64,000 bases of DNA from Sphagnum compactum. Taxonomy: Eukaryota > Bryophyta > Sphagnopsida > Sphagnales. A program made the position numbers and the translations under genes. The number at the start of each line of letters is the position of its first letter. Within the stretch, counting starts at the first letter, position 1. Below are positions 34,985 to 47,330 of the stretch, piece by piece. The notes beneath the pieces are model-generated. The model made no database searches and had not been told where the DNA came from. It saw nothing but the letters and a program-made list of their open reading frames with translations. The stretch covers positions 4,567,267 to 4,631,266 of the forward strand of contig OZ234502.1 in the NCBI GenBank assembly GCA_965153455.1, written 5' to 3'.

Positions 34985-37536
34985 CAGGCCTGGATAGTTT
35001 AGGCGACCATTTGAATTACCTAAATTAGTTTAATTAAGGCTCGTATGGGAAGGTTAATTTAGGCGGTAGGCAATGTGGACAAGTTTTATTAATTGGACTC
35101 AAGAAATTGTTCAATAAACAAATCTCGCTTTGTTTGCAAAACTCCTTCAAGGCCGAAATCGAACAACGCCTTATGGAACTTGTCCTTCTCCCAGCGTAAC
35201 ATGGAAAAATCAGACTCAACGGTGGATGTTTCGGGAAACAAAGTTGCGACAGTGCCACAATAGTCAATCAAATTGGGGAAGCGAGCTCCGAGTAAACTCT
35301 AGCCTTCAGCAAATGATGATTTTCTAGTGAGCGCATCAATACCTTGCTTCAGGACTAGTTCATGTCGGTATGCTTGAATAAGTGCCTTGTTGCCCGTCTG
35401 TGACCAGATCGATCTGCCCAAAAAAATAGTGATGTTTGCAACTGATAACCGTGTTGACACATCTTGCGGAGGAAATCAGATGTTATTGTCTTGACCAACT
35501 CGTGCGGCAAAATTAGCGGTAGCACGTACAGATTAACAAACGGATTGTTGTTTGCATCGTGCTGGAATTGGATTGAGTCGATGCGCTCACAAGCCACGAC
35601 GAAGACGCGTCTAACATCACGTCGCAACTCATTCTGTTTGACCTCATCGGCTTCGTTAATGATTCCTTCCACCCAGCTCGCCAGGCCAATGAAAAATTCT
35701 TGAATGTTTGACAGAAAAACAACATAACGCCCGCTGAAGACCCGTTGGGTCTAGGTCTTGAATGAATTCGACAGTGAGTGGACCAGTCACTCCAATGCCA
35801 CCAATGAAAGAGCCGACGAGAGCATCAAGTTCTGTCTGCTGTAGCGCCATTAATATTGTCAATCCTTGAAGCTTGCGAAAAGTGACAACAGTGCGATTCG
35901 TGAAATCATCCATCGCAAGCAAATAAGCCCACCAGAGTTGAGGCGGGGTGGAAACTGGCTATTTTGATTCAATGTGCATGAGGAGTTCAAGGCGATGAAT
36001 CTTAAACCACTTTGTAACCTTGTATGTGAAAAGCCAGTGGTTGCCAATGCGAGGGCATGTTGTACCCATGTTTGCAATCAACTTTTGTTGCCGGGTGAGA
36101 TGTGTGATGAAGCTAGTCATTATTGAGAAAAAACATTTTTTAACCACCTTGTTCATGATGTGCTCCATGACAAGGCCGAGTTGATGCGCTCTGCACCAAA
36201 TATGAAAGAGAGAACAATCGTCATGCATAGAATCCTGAAGTCAAGTCACAATGTCGGCAACACGTCCAGTCATATTTTGAGCTCCGTTAGACGACAAACC
36301 AAGAAGGCGAATCTTCCAATTATGACAAAGTATTGTCAAGAAGTTAGAGACCATTTCGAACATGATTTCACCCATATGTCACTGAAACATTGGCAGTGCG
36401 CATCCATGCAAGTTGGTGATGGTGTGATGCTCTTCCACGTACACACGAATACACAAGTCAAGATATAATGTGCTTTAGTGGGTAGCGGAATCTAGCACCA
36501 ATGAGAAAGCCCACAAACATCGTAAAATGTCAAAAATATGTTGTAGATTGACGGCACAGACAACCTTGACGAAGCTGCTCACGTGGTGCGAATGCAAAAA
36601 CGTAGAGAAGGATCGGATAGGACTTCGTACGTGCAGCTTATGATGTTTGTTGCCATACAAAAAGAAGTCTCGCAAGAAACATAACGAATCACCAAATGGA
36701 ATAGCTTTGTCTTCGTTTTAGGGATCGTGACGGTATACGAATGCGGCACCCCATCTTTGTCTAGCTCGATTCGCTTGAACAATAATAATGCCCACTCTTT
36801 CACTTTTGCAATAGTTGCCCGACGTCGAACAAGTATAGCAATTCATTCAACCTCATTGCCAAATGCAGGATTCTCCTTAATGTCTTCATTGTCGCTATTA
36901 GTTTCATCCTTGACTATGTACATCATGTTGTCGACGATAGTTTCGACAATGTCCTTGTCGATGTCGAAGAAAATTTGTCGCTCGCCCACATACTCGGAAA
37001 CAAAATGCGCTTTGATTGAATACGACAAGCACATCGATGAAAAATTGATCGCGCTTAGAACTAGAATGGATCGCATCATATTCCAACCACTTCATTTGAT
37101 GTTGGATGTGCATATGAATCTCAATATTGTCGTAATGAAAGGGGCAAACTATCCTTGCACTTTAGTCGTGGTCTTGCACTTGGAGCCAACCTTCTCCTCC
37201 CGACCAAATGCAATACAAAAACGACACTGTAGACCAATCACCTTCGAAGTCTTAGGATCATGAGACGTAATGATCACTCCATATTTGCGATTGTTATCCT
37301 TAATGTACAACAATGAACGACCCGACATCAATGTAGAGATCAAATATGAGCACAATATCATTGAATACGTGTCAAAACCAATCAAAACCAACAACACTCG
37401 TTTTTTACTCCATCCAAACTTGTATTACACCTGCAACTACCGAAGTCCACACGACCTTATTTTAGGCGAGTCAATCAAAGCACATTTAGGTAATTTAGGC
37501 GACGTAACCCTCGATCGCCTAAACTATCCAAGCTTG
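34985..37536 (-). mobile_element. Decayed hAT transposon with terminal inverted repeats and target duplication
   Basis: The left end CAGGCCTGGATAGTTTAGGC (then GA) pairs with the right end read on the minus strand, CAAGCTTGGATAGTTTAGGC (then GA), with two mismatches. Subterminal motifs TTTAGGCGA and AATTACCTAAAT recur at both ends. The flanking 8-mers GTTTTACC (34977-34984) and GCTTTACC (37537-37544) agree at 7 of 8 positions, as expected for a hAT target duplication. The interior (2.5 kb) holds transposase pieces on the minus strand in several frames: a zinc-finger-like QCRFCIAFGREEKVG near 37200, KEWALLLFKRIELDKDG near 36780, FHIWCRAHQLGLVMEHIMNK near 36190, and a C-terminal SDFSMLRWEKDKFHKALFDF near 35200. 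Frameshifts and stops separate them. Confidence 0.88.
35034..37400 (-). pseudogene. hAT-family transposase pseudogene
   Basis: Best-preserved minus-strand segments: 37397-37149, 37079-36843, 36803-36579, 36228-35959, 35922-35656, 35672-35355 and 35271-35089. They lie in consistent N-to-C order but in different frames, with stop codons between. The N-terminal piece has a CxxC zinc-finger-like start. The last piece has the hAT C-terminal dimerisation character (TVESDFSMLRW). The large open frame on the opposite strand (36727-37263, plus) is only a shadow. The coding sequence is not usable as it stands. Confidence 0.8.
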
Positions 37537-37544
37537 GCTTTACC

Positions 37545-37770
37545 TATTATAAAGCACGAGGCAAAATTTATCATGAACCAAACCTACAAAGATCACAAGG
37601 CATAGGAATGGGAGGGAAATTATGTTTGGTTATAGGTGTAAGAACCTTCCCATTGTTGAGGAATAGGCATAATATCCCTCCCATTTCTAGGAAGGAAATT
37701 GATGGATATAAGGTGACCTTCAAATACACTACATATTTTCTCTAAGTGCTTTACGAGGCTAAAATAAGAT
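37545..37770 (+). repeat. Dispersed repeat A, copy 2
   Basis: It shares ordered blocks with 58520-58765: GC(A/G)TGAGGCAAA.., AGATCACAAGGCA, TAGGTGTAAGAACCTTCC, AATATCCCTCC, GATATAAGGT and CAAATRCA. It begins directly at the right border of the hAT element, so the hAT probably landed inside or next to this repeat. Confidence 0.7.
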
Positions 37771-40590
37771 AATTGAATAGTGTTCTCTACCAAAGAGGAT
37801 AAGCAAACATGACAATTTGTTGGGCATTTGCTAAAGGACATCGACATAGGAAATATGGTTCTTAATCAATTGGGTTAAATTTGGTAAATGTACTAATAAT
37901 GATAAGCATAATGTGCCAAGGCAATGAAGGAATATTACTTTGTGTACAACAAGTTTGGTATTTCAAAAGCTTTAAATGAGTGTGAAGGACAATTAGTGTT
38001 GTTGTTAATCTTTTAGTTGTAACCAAGCAAGATGGGCCATCATTATAAAATCAATGGATTTCTCAAATTGTAACTAAATTTTTTAAATCAAAATTGGACT
38101 TGGCCAACCATAGTTCAATAGAAACAATTAGACAATTTACAACTAGATAGAATTTGCAAAAATATGGATAACATTGAACAAACTTCTGAAATTATGTTCA
38201 CCAATTATGACAATAGTCACTAAGAAAAGGATATGGGTTACAATAATTCATTATCAATAAATTTCAAAAACGTTAAAATGTCCCATCATCTAGTATCAGT
38301 GATTATTATAAAATTGCATTGAACACTAATTACTTTATAGACAAGATAGGAGTAAAAACAAAATACATGATTCTAATATTTTTAGCATTCATCCATTCTT
38401 TCTTCACCTCACCCACCTATAGATACAGTTGTCATTCTTGCATTCCAATACCTATTTCTTATAAGGACTTTTTGTATGTTTTTATTTTTATTATCAAACT
38501 AAAATCCAAATTCTTGAAATTAGATAGAGAAACAAGGAACAAAGGTCAAACCACCATTATAATCATAACAAGTTGGAGTCACATGAAACCCAAAACAAAT
38601 AACCAATATTAGAAGATGGAGAGATGTTGTCATCAATAACTTCATAGCATAACATCAACATTCTAGATTTCACAAAAATAACATTATTATTTTTTTCTCT
38701 ATAGATGGAAACAACAAAGTGAATTGGATATTTTTTATGGAAGCAAGTATGGGTTTGTTATTCTTATCTTTAATCACCATGCAGTAATTTTAAAAGTTAA
38801 AAAATGTGTCAAAGAAACTCCCTAATTTATTGTTGAAATTTCATGATTAATTTTTTAATACCAAAATGAAATTTGAAAATAAAATAATTAATCAACACCC
38901 AAGTGTTGAACCTAAAAAAAATACTACAATAATCTTTCATGTTTAAGGCTTGCCTTAAAAGGGTAGGCAATACTTCCAACATCGATATCCTTTATACCTA
39001 ATCATGGTTTCAAGATTCTCAATCTCACTAAACAACTGAACTTTGCAATCTTAAACACCTTGCTCATAATACATTCAAATTCTTAATTCAAATTTCTCAA
39101 TCATTTAAATCTCTGAATAGATTCAAACTTTGTGGTTTTGATCACACACAAAAAAAAAAAAACCTTTTAATACAAACTTAACTTTTTGAAAAATCCTCAA
39201 AAATGAATTTGTTAAACAAAATAGGATCCTACAAAAGTTTTTACTTCATTTTTATTTAGCCAAAAAAGCCTATCTATACACAAATTGATTATCTACATTT
39301 AGCCCTTATAAACCTAAAATGGCTAAACACTGATTGTCCCAAAAAAAAAACCTTCTAAAATAAAGGTCAAAAATTGTTACTTATTAGCTCTTGGTCCTTC
39401 TAGCTAGTTAGTATATATCCTTTATCCTACCCTTTGTGTGATACCCTAATATAATAATGATAATAATAATAATAATAATATTTTAAAAAACTCAACAAAA
39501 TGCTTTAAATTCACACCTGTGATGATTCAAACTTTGTGGTGTTAAATCACACCAAAGAAAATAAAATCAATAAATAATAATAATTAAAAAATCTGCGAAA
39601 AATAATTAGTAAAAAACAAAATTCTCATTTTCAACATCATCATTTTGTACAACTTCCAGCGTTCTGGCAAATAGTGACTCCAGTGGTTTAACTCTTGACC
39701 CAACGCGTAAAAAAGGGAGTTTTTGAGTCTTGAGTTCCGCGGTAAGAAGTAATTTGGAAGTATTACTACGGGCCCTACGATATAGGTACCTACTCGTAGT
39801 AGTAGTAGGTATAGGTAGGTCTGGCTTTTTCAAAAGCGTAACCGGTCAATCGTACCAGTCAGCAGCGCAGCGGGAGGGCCACATTGACCAGTCCGAGGCA
39901 ACTGGTGACCGACGCGCCCAGGCGAGTCTGGCTTTCCAGTCCGTGGGTGACGCAACGGTGTCTGTGCACCACAACTAACTGACCAGTAGCAATAGCCCAC
40001 TTTTTAATTTAATTTAAGCCTGGAGCCAAAAGAGCTCAGAAATCTGACTAAAAAGACCATGGAGCAAATCAAAAGGGCAAAAAAGACCCAAAAAAGAATT
40101 CAGGAGTTGTGGTCTTCTTTTTTTTCTTTTTTTTTTGGTGGAAAATTTTCGCACCATACTTACCAAAAAAATTTAAATTTTTTTTGGGGACAACTGGTTT
40201 TTTTTAACCAAAAAAAAATCGCCAAGAAAGAGGGAAATTTTTATTTTAAAAAAAATGTCATTACTTTTCTGAGTACCCTCAAATTTCAAAAGTATGTGAC
40301 CACTTTATTTTGCTGTTTGAAGAAAACTTTGGACAATTTAAAAAAACACTTGCTATAAAATCTACCTTGAAATGCTTGACTACTTCTCTACTTTAGAAAA
40401 TTGACAAAAAGAATTTATTTTTTTAATTGCAAAAAGAAATATCCATGAGGACCATAGGTACCTAAAACCTTTTTGGTATGAAAACCAGAAGGGGAGAGTT
40501 AAGTAAGTAGCATAGGAGGGGAGGGGGTTGGGGGGTGTGTGTTAAAAAAAGGGAATAAAATTAAAAATAACTTTATGACAAATTCCCAAA
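37771..40590. other. AT-rich intergenic DNA, no gene seen
   Basis: Mostly AT-rich, with ATA runs (39450-39482) and A homopolymers. A block beginning ATTCAAACTTTGTGGTTTTG at 39122 recurs (ATTCAAACTTTGTGGTGTTA) at 39526, about 400 bp apart in direct orientation. A short GC-rich island at about 39730-39985 (CGACGCGCCCAGGCG, GTAGTAGTAGTAGG) has no recognisable gene. Confidence 0.5.
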
Positions 40591-40599
40591 CCAGTTGCG

Positions 40600-41195
40600 A
40601 TTTTTATTTTTATTTTTGGGCATGGGGGTCCCCGTTGAACGGGCGCGCCAACGGCACGAGCCTCGTATGACCACCGACCTTTGTTGCAGGTTATGACAAC
40701 CGGCGACTGTGATTGGACGACAGGAGCCCGAAATCTCTACCGACCGGTTTGACCCAGAAAATAGACCAGTCATTAGCTGCCACGATAGCCACAACGGGTC
40801 TCGGGTTTTGAACCGTTTGTGGCCCGAGATGCCCGTTCTGGGGTCCAGTTGGCTGGCCACACGGCCGGGCGAAGTTTTGGGGGGCGGGGGGAAGGGCTGG
40901 GGAAGACGGACTTTGGTTTCAAAGAGACGAGGAAACGTTGGGCAATAGCTTCCTGTCGCTCGCACTCGCGGCGATGGCGGAATGAGAGGAGCTGTGGCGC
41001 GGCTAGGGTGTGAAAATACGGCTCCGTGTCTGCTTGTTGCTTTCAATGGCTGGAAGAGAATTTGTAGCTGGGCTGTTGTGGAAGGGAGAGGAAGTTGTTG
41101 CGGTGGAAACCAGTGAGATTTGAGAAAGTGGCTGTGGTGTGTTTGCCAGGATCGTGTTTTGCAGGATCTGTCTGTTGTTGATGGAAGGCGTGCTT

Positions 41196-41242
<47 letters not shown>

Positions 41243-42549
41243 TTGTATTTCGGAGGAGAAATGGAGACTTGATTGAGCTACGAGAAGGATGCAAGACAGG
41301 AAAATCAGATATGGATGTGAAGATGGGAGATAGTGGATGGTTGTGTCATTGCCATGGCATGTTGAATGCGCAGCAGTCTGAAGATCATTTCTGCTGCCGG
41401 CTATCCTTCTGCGTCTGAAATTGTGAGTAATTTTTCGAGTCTCTCTGGTCTGTCCGAGCTAATAAATAGATATGTGAATGCAGCAGAGCTGATAGTGGAT
41501 TGAAAGGTTTTGCCATCTGCGGTCGGCATCTTCTAACTTCCCTATGTTTTGAGGCTTGCATTCATCTTCAAGAGTAGGAGGAAATAAGCTCAGACTGCAT
41601 AGAATCTTGCAAGAATGATTCTGGATGCTGAGTTGCTGTCAGGATGGAACTTGGTTTTCCCCCTCTACCCTTGCAAACAACAGATGTATACACTTTTGGA
41701 TGTATGGCTATCATTTGTGAACCTGTGGAGGGTTTCAGTAAATGCATTTAGTTGGCAGTTTATGGAGCAAGTAGTTTCTTCTCTTCCAAATGTATCCAGC
41801 TACTTGGATCATCGATCGTCTTTTTGTGTTTTCAGATCCTTGCAACAGAACTTGGTACACTACACAGAAGCCATCCCCTGCAGGATTTATTCAAGGAATC
41901 TGTGAATTCTTTTGAGTCTTAACAGAGCTCCTCTGTTTGAGAATTCCACCGTCAATAGTATGCTGCCACAAATTGGTACTCCAGTATGGATTCTCTTTAG
42001 GTTCTTCTCAATCTAGCTTCTTGCTCTGCATCTAAGGGAATGTAGACCAGATGTCAGATGCAGACAGTACACCTATTCTTTGGAAGGTAGACCTGATGTG
42101 TGAACATGATGAGTAGTAATAAATCAATCACCCAAAGCTTGATAACATTGTGACATCTTAGTATTGTGGGTGCAGCTGCACATGGTGATGGCTTTTTCTG
42201 GTGTCTGCAAGTTTGATTTTAGTACTGGTTGTAGCTCTAATGTTGGTGCTTGTACATTGAAGAAGAAATTTCTGCAAGCTTTATGTGTTGACTGTCTCTG
42301 TCAAATTCAGCCTACTCCTGCAGGGCTGTGGCACTTCGAAATGTTGAGTAATTCATGCGACAAGTCACTGTGAACCTCTGCAAAGTTAAGTGTGGTTTAA
42401 TATGTTTGGATTTTCATGAGCATTCTCAAAGACTTATTTTATGATGTCTGTGTGCAGGTGGGGTACTCTGCACAAAAGGAGTGAAAGTAGGGCAGGAGTG
42501 CATAGAATCAGTGGAGAGGCTACAAGGTCCACAGCTGTTTTTGGTGGAA
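40600..42549 (+). promoter_or_regulatory. CG-rich promoter and 5' leader region of the GSK3 gene
   Basis: GC content and CG dinucleotides rise sharply from 40615 to 41000 (GAACGGGCGCGCCAACGGCA, GGCCGGGCGAAG). A GA run of about 21 units follows at 41197-41237, then mixed leader-like sequence with several short upstream frames (e.g. ATG 41615). A probable leader intron ends at the TGTGCAG before 42458. The transcription start cannot be fixed. Confidence 0.5.
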
Positions 42550-45500
42550 ATGGCAATGGCCACTGTTGGCAGCACAAGCTTGATAGGTGGGAATGTGGGG
42601 TCATGTGGAGTTGATCAACTGCCGAAAGAAATGCATGACATGAAGATTAGGGATGAGAAAGTGGACCACAGTGATGACAAGGTACCCAGATTCACTTTCA
42701 GCCTGCTAAGGGATTACTCTTTACGTGGGTGGGTCTGTACTGACAGGCTGGTGGTTTATGTTTTGCTGTGGTTTTAGGAGGTTGAGGCGGCTGTGGTTGA
42801 TGGGAATGGCACAGAAACAGGTCATATCATTTCAACCACAATTGGTGGTCGTAATGGACAGCCAAAGCAGGTATGTGCTTTCTGGGATCTCCACACAAAT
42901 CTGTTGATCCTCTAGAGTCATGTATGCAAATACATAAGGACATCATTACACATTCACTAGCATTCCCTGTTGGAAATTAATTAAGTTACTCAGGAGTAAT
43001 GGCAGCTTGCCCTCACATGCATGATGATGAAGATATGATAGTCCCTGAGTGATAGGCAGTGTTAAGTTCTGTCATATTTTGTTTAAAATGTTCCTGGACC
43101 AACTCAATAGGATGACATCTTGGTCTCTTTAGAATGATGCAACTGATATAATGTAAAGATTTACTACTGAGTGATGCAGACTATCAGCTATGCAGCAGAG
43201 AGGGTTGTGGGAACTGGATCTTTTGGGGTTGTATTCCAGGTAAGCTGCTTTCGCACCATGCACCTGTGTCGTTGTCCCAATGTTGGTTAGGTGACGAAAT
43301 CAAGCTACATAAGATCTTTTGTAAGACATTCTTTGAGACTCCAAGGCTGTTACAATACTGAAACAAAAGCTTGTTACACTTCCCTAGATGACAGTTTTGA
43401 TTCAGGTTCAGGACAATGGTGAAGTCAATTGACATTACAAGAAGTGTTGACAGGCAAAGTGCATTGAGACTGGAGAAACCGTGGCAATTAAGAAAGTCTT
43501 GCAAGACAAAAGATATAAGAACCGAGAGCTTCAAATCATGAGATTGCTGGACCATCCCAATATAGTGGCATTCAAGCACTGCTTCTTTTCCACCACAGAC
43601 AAGGATGAGCTTTACCTCAATTTGGTTCTTGAATACGTCCCTGAAACAGTGTACCGAATTGCCAAGCACTACAGTCGCATGAACCAGCGAATGCCTCTGG
43701 TGTATGTGAAACTCTACACCTATCAGGTGAACTCGACAGCCTGGTCCTTTCACATACCCGGTTCACACACTTGCTGTAGAATGCCTTGCAAGTTTCTGAG
43801 TATGCAACCTGTAATTAATTCATTCATGTCAGCTATGAGATGAAGCTCTGTCTAGTTTCAGTGGGTAGTTGTTAATTCATGGTTTGAAATATTGTCCAGG
43901 TAGAAATTGGGTGTTGACATGGGAAGACTATACACCCAGAGAACATATCAATTCTTTAATAACATCAACTTTTTGGCCCTTGGGCACAGATATGTCGATC
44001 ACTTGCACATATCCATGGTGGCATTGGTGTTTGCCATCGTGACATCAAACCCCAAAATTTACTGGTACACTTCCATGCTTGCCAGCTTTGTGATTGAGAT
44101 ATTTGGTGTCTTCTCTCCTGTGGGATGGGTCAATCTAGAACGGTAGTGGAACAGTGCCATTCATAATATCTGTATGCATCTGTGACAGGTGAACCCACAC
44201 ACTCACCAGCTCAAGCTCTGTGACTTTGGAAGTGCCAAAGTTCTGGTAGCCTTTCTTCCCACTTCACTAATCTCTAACAGAACATTAGCCTGTCTTTAAG
44301 AATGTGACAGGGTATTTTGAGGAACAGATTCTTTTAATCTTCTCATTTTCCCTGCAATTGCTGGAGGGTTCAGTTGATGAGGCATCGATGAGCTCTATGT
44401 AAGTTGTGGAAGAGGAGTTGGTATCTCATTATCCAGTGTACTATATGGTGCACAGGTGAAAGGGGAACCCAACATCTCATACATATGTTCTCGGTACTAC
44501 CGGGCACCTGAGCTTATTTTTGGAGCCACAGAGTACACCACTGCCATTGATATCTGGTCCATGGGCTGTGTAATGGCTGAACTGCTTTTGGGTCAGGTAT
44601 TTGCTCCTTCTTGATTTAGTTCAGTTGCTTTTCCTTCTAGTTTGATCACCCCTAAACTGCAACATCTGTACTGCATGGATCTAGCATTGCCAGGTTCTTT
44701 GCTGCAGTTCGTATCACATCTTCACTGTTTTGGATGTGTGACCTCTCTATGTGGCAGCCCCTGTTTCCGGGAGAAAGTGCAGTGGATCAACTGGTTGAAA
44801 TCATCAAGGTACTGAATTTGGCCAGCAGACAATATGACACTAGGATCCCATGTTGATTGCATTGAGAATGAAAGTAGTTGTCCTCATACCATTTGTAACA
44901 TGCCTGATGTTTTGGTTGCCCAGGTTTTGGGCACCCCAACAAGGGAGGAAATCAAGTGCATGAACCCAAACTACACGGAATTCAAGTTCCCTCAAATTAA
45001 GGCTCATCCCTGGCACAAAGTATGTAATCTTCTTAATTCTCTCTGTGAGCGAAGCATGTGTGCTGTTTATGAAGTGTGTAACCTTGTGTATTGAAAATCT
45101 GGAGAGGGTGTGTTTGTATTCTGCCTCACTGTGCTCTGCATTGACTTAGGTCTTCCACAGGCGCATGCCACCTGAAGCTGTTGACCTGGTCTCAAGACTT
45201 CTTCAATATTCTCCAAACTTGCGCTACTCTGCTGTATGTATTCCTGTCTTTTTCCTGCTATACATCATTGCATTGACAAAGGGTATAATTACTTTGAGAC
45301 AGAGATGCAGAAAGTGCTTGTACTTAACAGTTGAATTTTTTTACACCAGGAGTTTTCTGCAAGCATATTTGTGTATAATATTGAAGTACATACAGGTTGT
45401 GTCACATATCTGTTAGACCGGTGCCAGACCAGAAGGTGCAGTAGCCATAGTCAACCATTCTTTTGCATCTCACAGATACTTTGGAGTGCCTTCTGTTCTC

Positions 45501-45953
45501 ACAATCTTTGGCTTTGTTTCGGTTGCAGTTAGAGGCTTGTGTGCATCCATTCTTTGATGAACTCCGTGACCCTAACTGCCGATTACCGAATGGTCGTCCA
45601 CTGCCCCCTCTTTTCAACTTCAAGCCACAAGGTAATTCCGTTGCCTTTCTTTCCAATCATGTCTGTTGTGTCATTTGTTCTGTAAAAAATTTGAGTTCAG
45701 ATCAAACTGTGCCTTGGAGACTTTTGAAGTGAAGTCAAGTCAATGCTGGGACTGCTGTTTTTGCTAAGGAAACCTTATCCAAGATTGTCAAAGGATTTTG
45801 GCAGTGTTATATGTTTCTGGTAAAGGTCTTATTGATCTAAGAGATGAAGTCTGGGGCTGTTATTGAACAGAATTGAAAGGTGCGACACCTGACATTCTGC
45901 AGCGCTTGATACCAGAGCGTGCAAGGAAGCTAAACCCAATTCTAGCCTTGTAA
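42550..45953 (+). CDS. GSK3: GSK3/shaggy-like serine/threonine kinase (plant group I type)
   Basis: Eleven coding exons stay in phase: 42550-42681, 42778-42870, 43180-43239, 43454-43726, 43990-44064, 44189-44245, 44456-44596, 44758-44808, 44924-45019, 45150-45233, then 45529-45631 joined to 45871-45953 across one more intron (415 aa; twelve segments in all). The kinase domain covers about 79-365. It has glycine loop GTGSFG (86-91), ATP lysine in VAIKK (K108), catalytic HRD (D204) and CDFGSAK (D223), and activation-loop [12 protein letters not shown] with tyrosine Y239. The tail [20 protein letters not shown] and the N-terminal MKIRDEK / [12 protein letters not shown] stretches are typical of plant group I shaggy kinases. 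It phosphorylates primed Ser/Thr substrates and acts in hormone and developmental signalling. Small oddities are LAHIH for LAYIH and SYAAERV for SYMAERV. All catalytic residues are kept, so it should be active. Confidence 0.94.
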
Positions 45954-47330
45954 GCTTGGAGAAAATGCACAATCCTCTCTTGCATGGTCACTTTTTGCAC
46001 AATGAAGTTGTTTGAAGGGAGTGATAGTCTTTATTCGACTCAGTTGGCAACCTGTCCAGTCTCCGAAGCAATCATTTCTTGGCAATGCTGCATTCAAGGG
46101 AGGGAACTCAAATGTTTTTAGCATGTAAAAGTTTACCAGATGGGGTATTCCTTTTAGTGTGTAAATGGGATGATGATCCTGAGGCTACAGCCTCACTCAC
46201 ACCCTGACTGGAAGGAGGTTTTCTTTCCTGTCAGCAAATGCCTCTCTTGTGGACATGATGCCACATGTAGTGAAGTTGAGATGGCTCTTCTGCAAGTTGA
46301 CTCAGTTTGCTGGAGTGAGAGCACTTCACAAGTCTAGGTTGTTGTGAAAGGTCAAGAAAGATGACCTCTGATATCAACATGCACAGCTGGGATAAAGCAA
46401 TCTAATCTCATAGATGAAGATAGATGAGTTTGTGACCCTTTCTGGCATTTTAGGTATCAGAACATTAGCGTGCTTTTGGCTTTTGGTCCTCTTTATATTG
46501 ACATGCTTGATCTAAGCCAAAGCACGTTGCAACTTTTGTTTACTTCTTCCATGCCCTCTACTGGCTCTGTTGCCATTAAATCATTTTCTCAAGCTGGTGT
46601 CATGTCTATTTCATGGGCCTTCACAATCCCCATTTGCCATCATGTGCTACTCTGCATAGTGTTTGTTTATTCCATGTGAGGATGCTCTAGAGTCTTATAT
46701 GAGATGATGGTATTTGTTTTTTTCACTCTGTTGTTTTGATCATCTGCATTTGACTCTGATCAAATTTTTCATTGATTTGAGTCGAACGCAAACAAGATCA
46801 AAATAACAGAATTCCTCTAGATTATTGGGAATGGGCACCACATCCAATGATAATGATACAATGAACATTTTATTCATTCTGAGGATGCATATACAAATGC
46901 ACCTGGTCTGCCCAAAAGATGTGGCAACTCCTTATTTACAAGTGCAGATTCTAGGAAATTGATACTTAGAACATTCTGCACCTATACAAAGCCTCAGAGG
47001 TATGCGCCTCTTTGTTTCCCCAGAAGCAAATGTAATTACATCTAGGAATGGAGGAACACAAAAACAGCAACTATGAGACTGTAAAGAGCTCCGATTTCTT
47101 GACAGGAGGTACTAGAGCCTTGGAAATCCTGCATTTCTTACAGCGACAGTACAGATATCAAGATCACATAGTAAGCAATACAAGTAAAACAGTTCGTAGG
47201 ATTTGATCACAACGTTTGATCAGCACATGACCCTTTGCTGATCTTGCCTTTTGTTCGCTCTACTGGAGTGCCTTGTGAGGATGATTCATCTCACCTAGCA
47301 GCACCTGCCACACCCTTAAAACGTGTTACA
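45954..47330. other. 3' regions of the convergent GSK3 and DUF538 genes
   Basis: The GSK3 gene (plus) and the DUF538 gene (minus) point toward each other with 1,377 bp between stop codons. Mixed-composition transcribed-like sequence runs to about 46800 on one side and back from about 47330 to 46860 on the other. No coding sequence in between. Confidence 0.5.

Noticed and set aside
36727-37263. 178-residue plus-strand frame
   Set aside because: It lies antisense to the hAT transposase pieces, which carry recognisable motifs on the minus strand.
40059-40358. 99-residue plus-strand frame before the GSK3 promoter
   Set aside because: Lys/Phe-rich translation of A and T homopolymers, without any recognisable motif.
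41615-41905. 96-residue frame upstream of the GSK3 start
   Set aside because: It lies in the leader, matches no family and is not in frame with a spliced extension that I could support.
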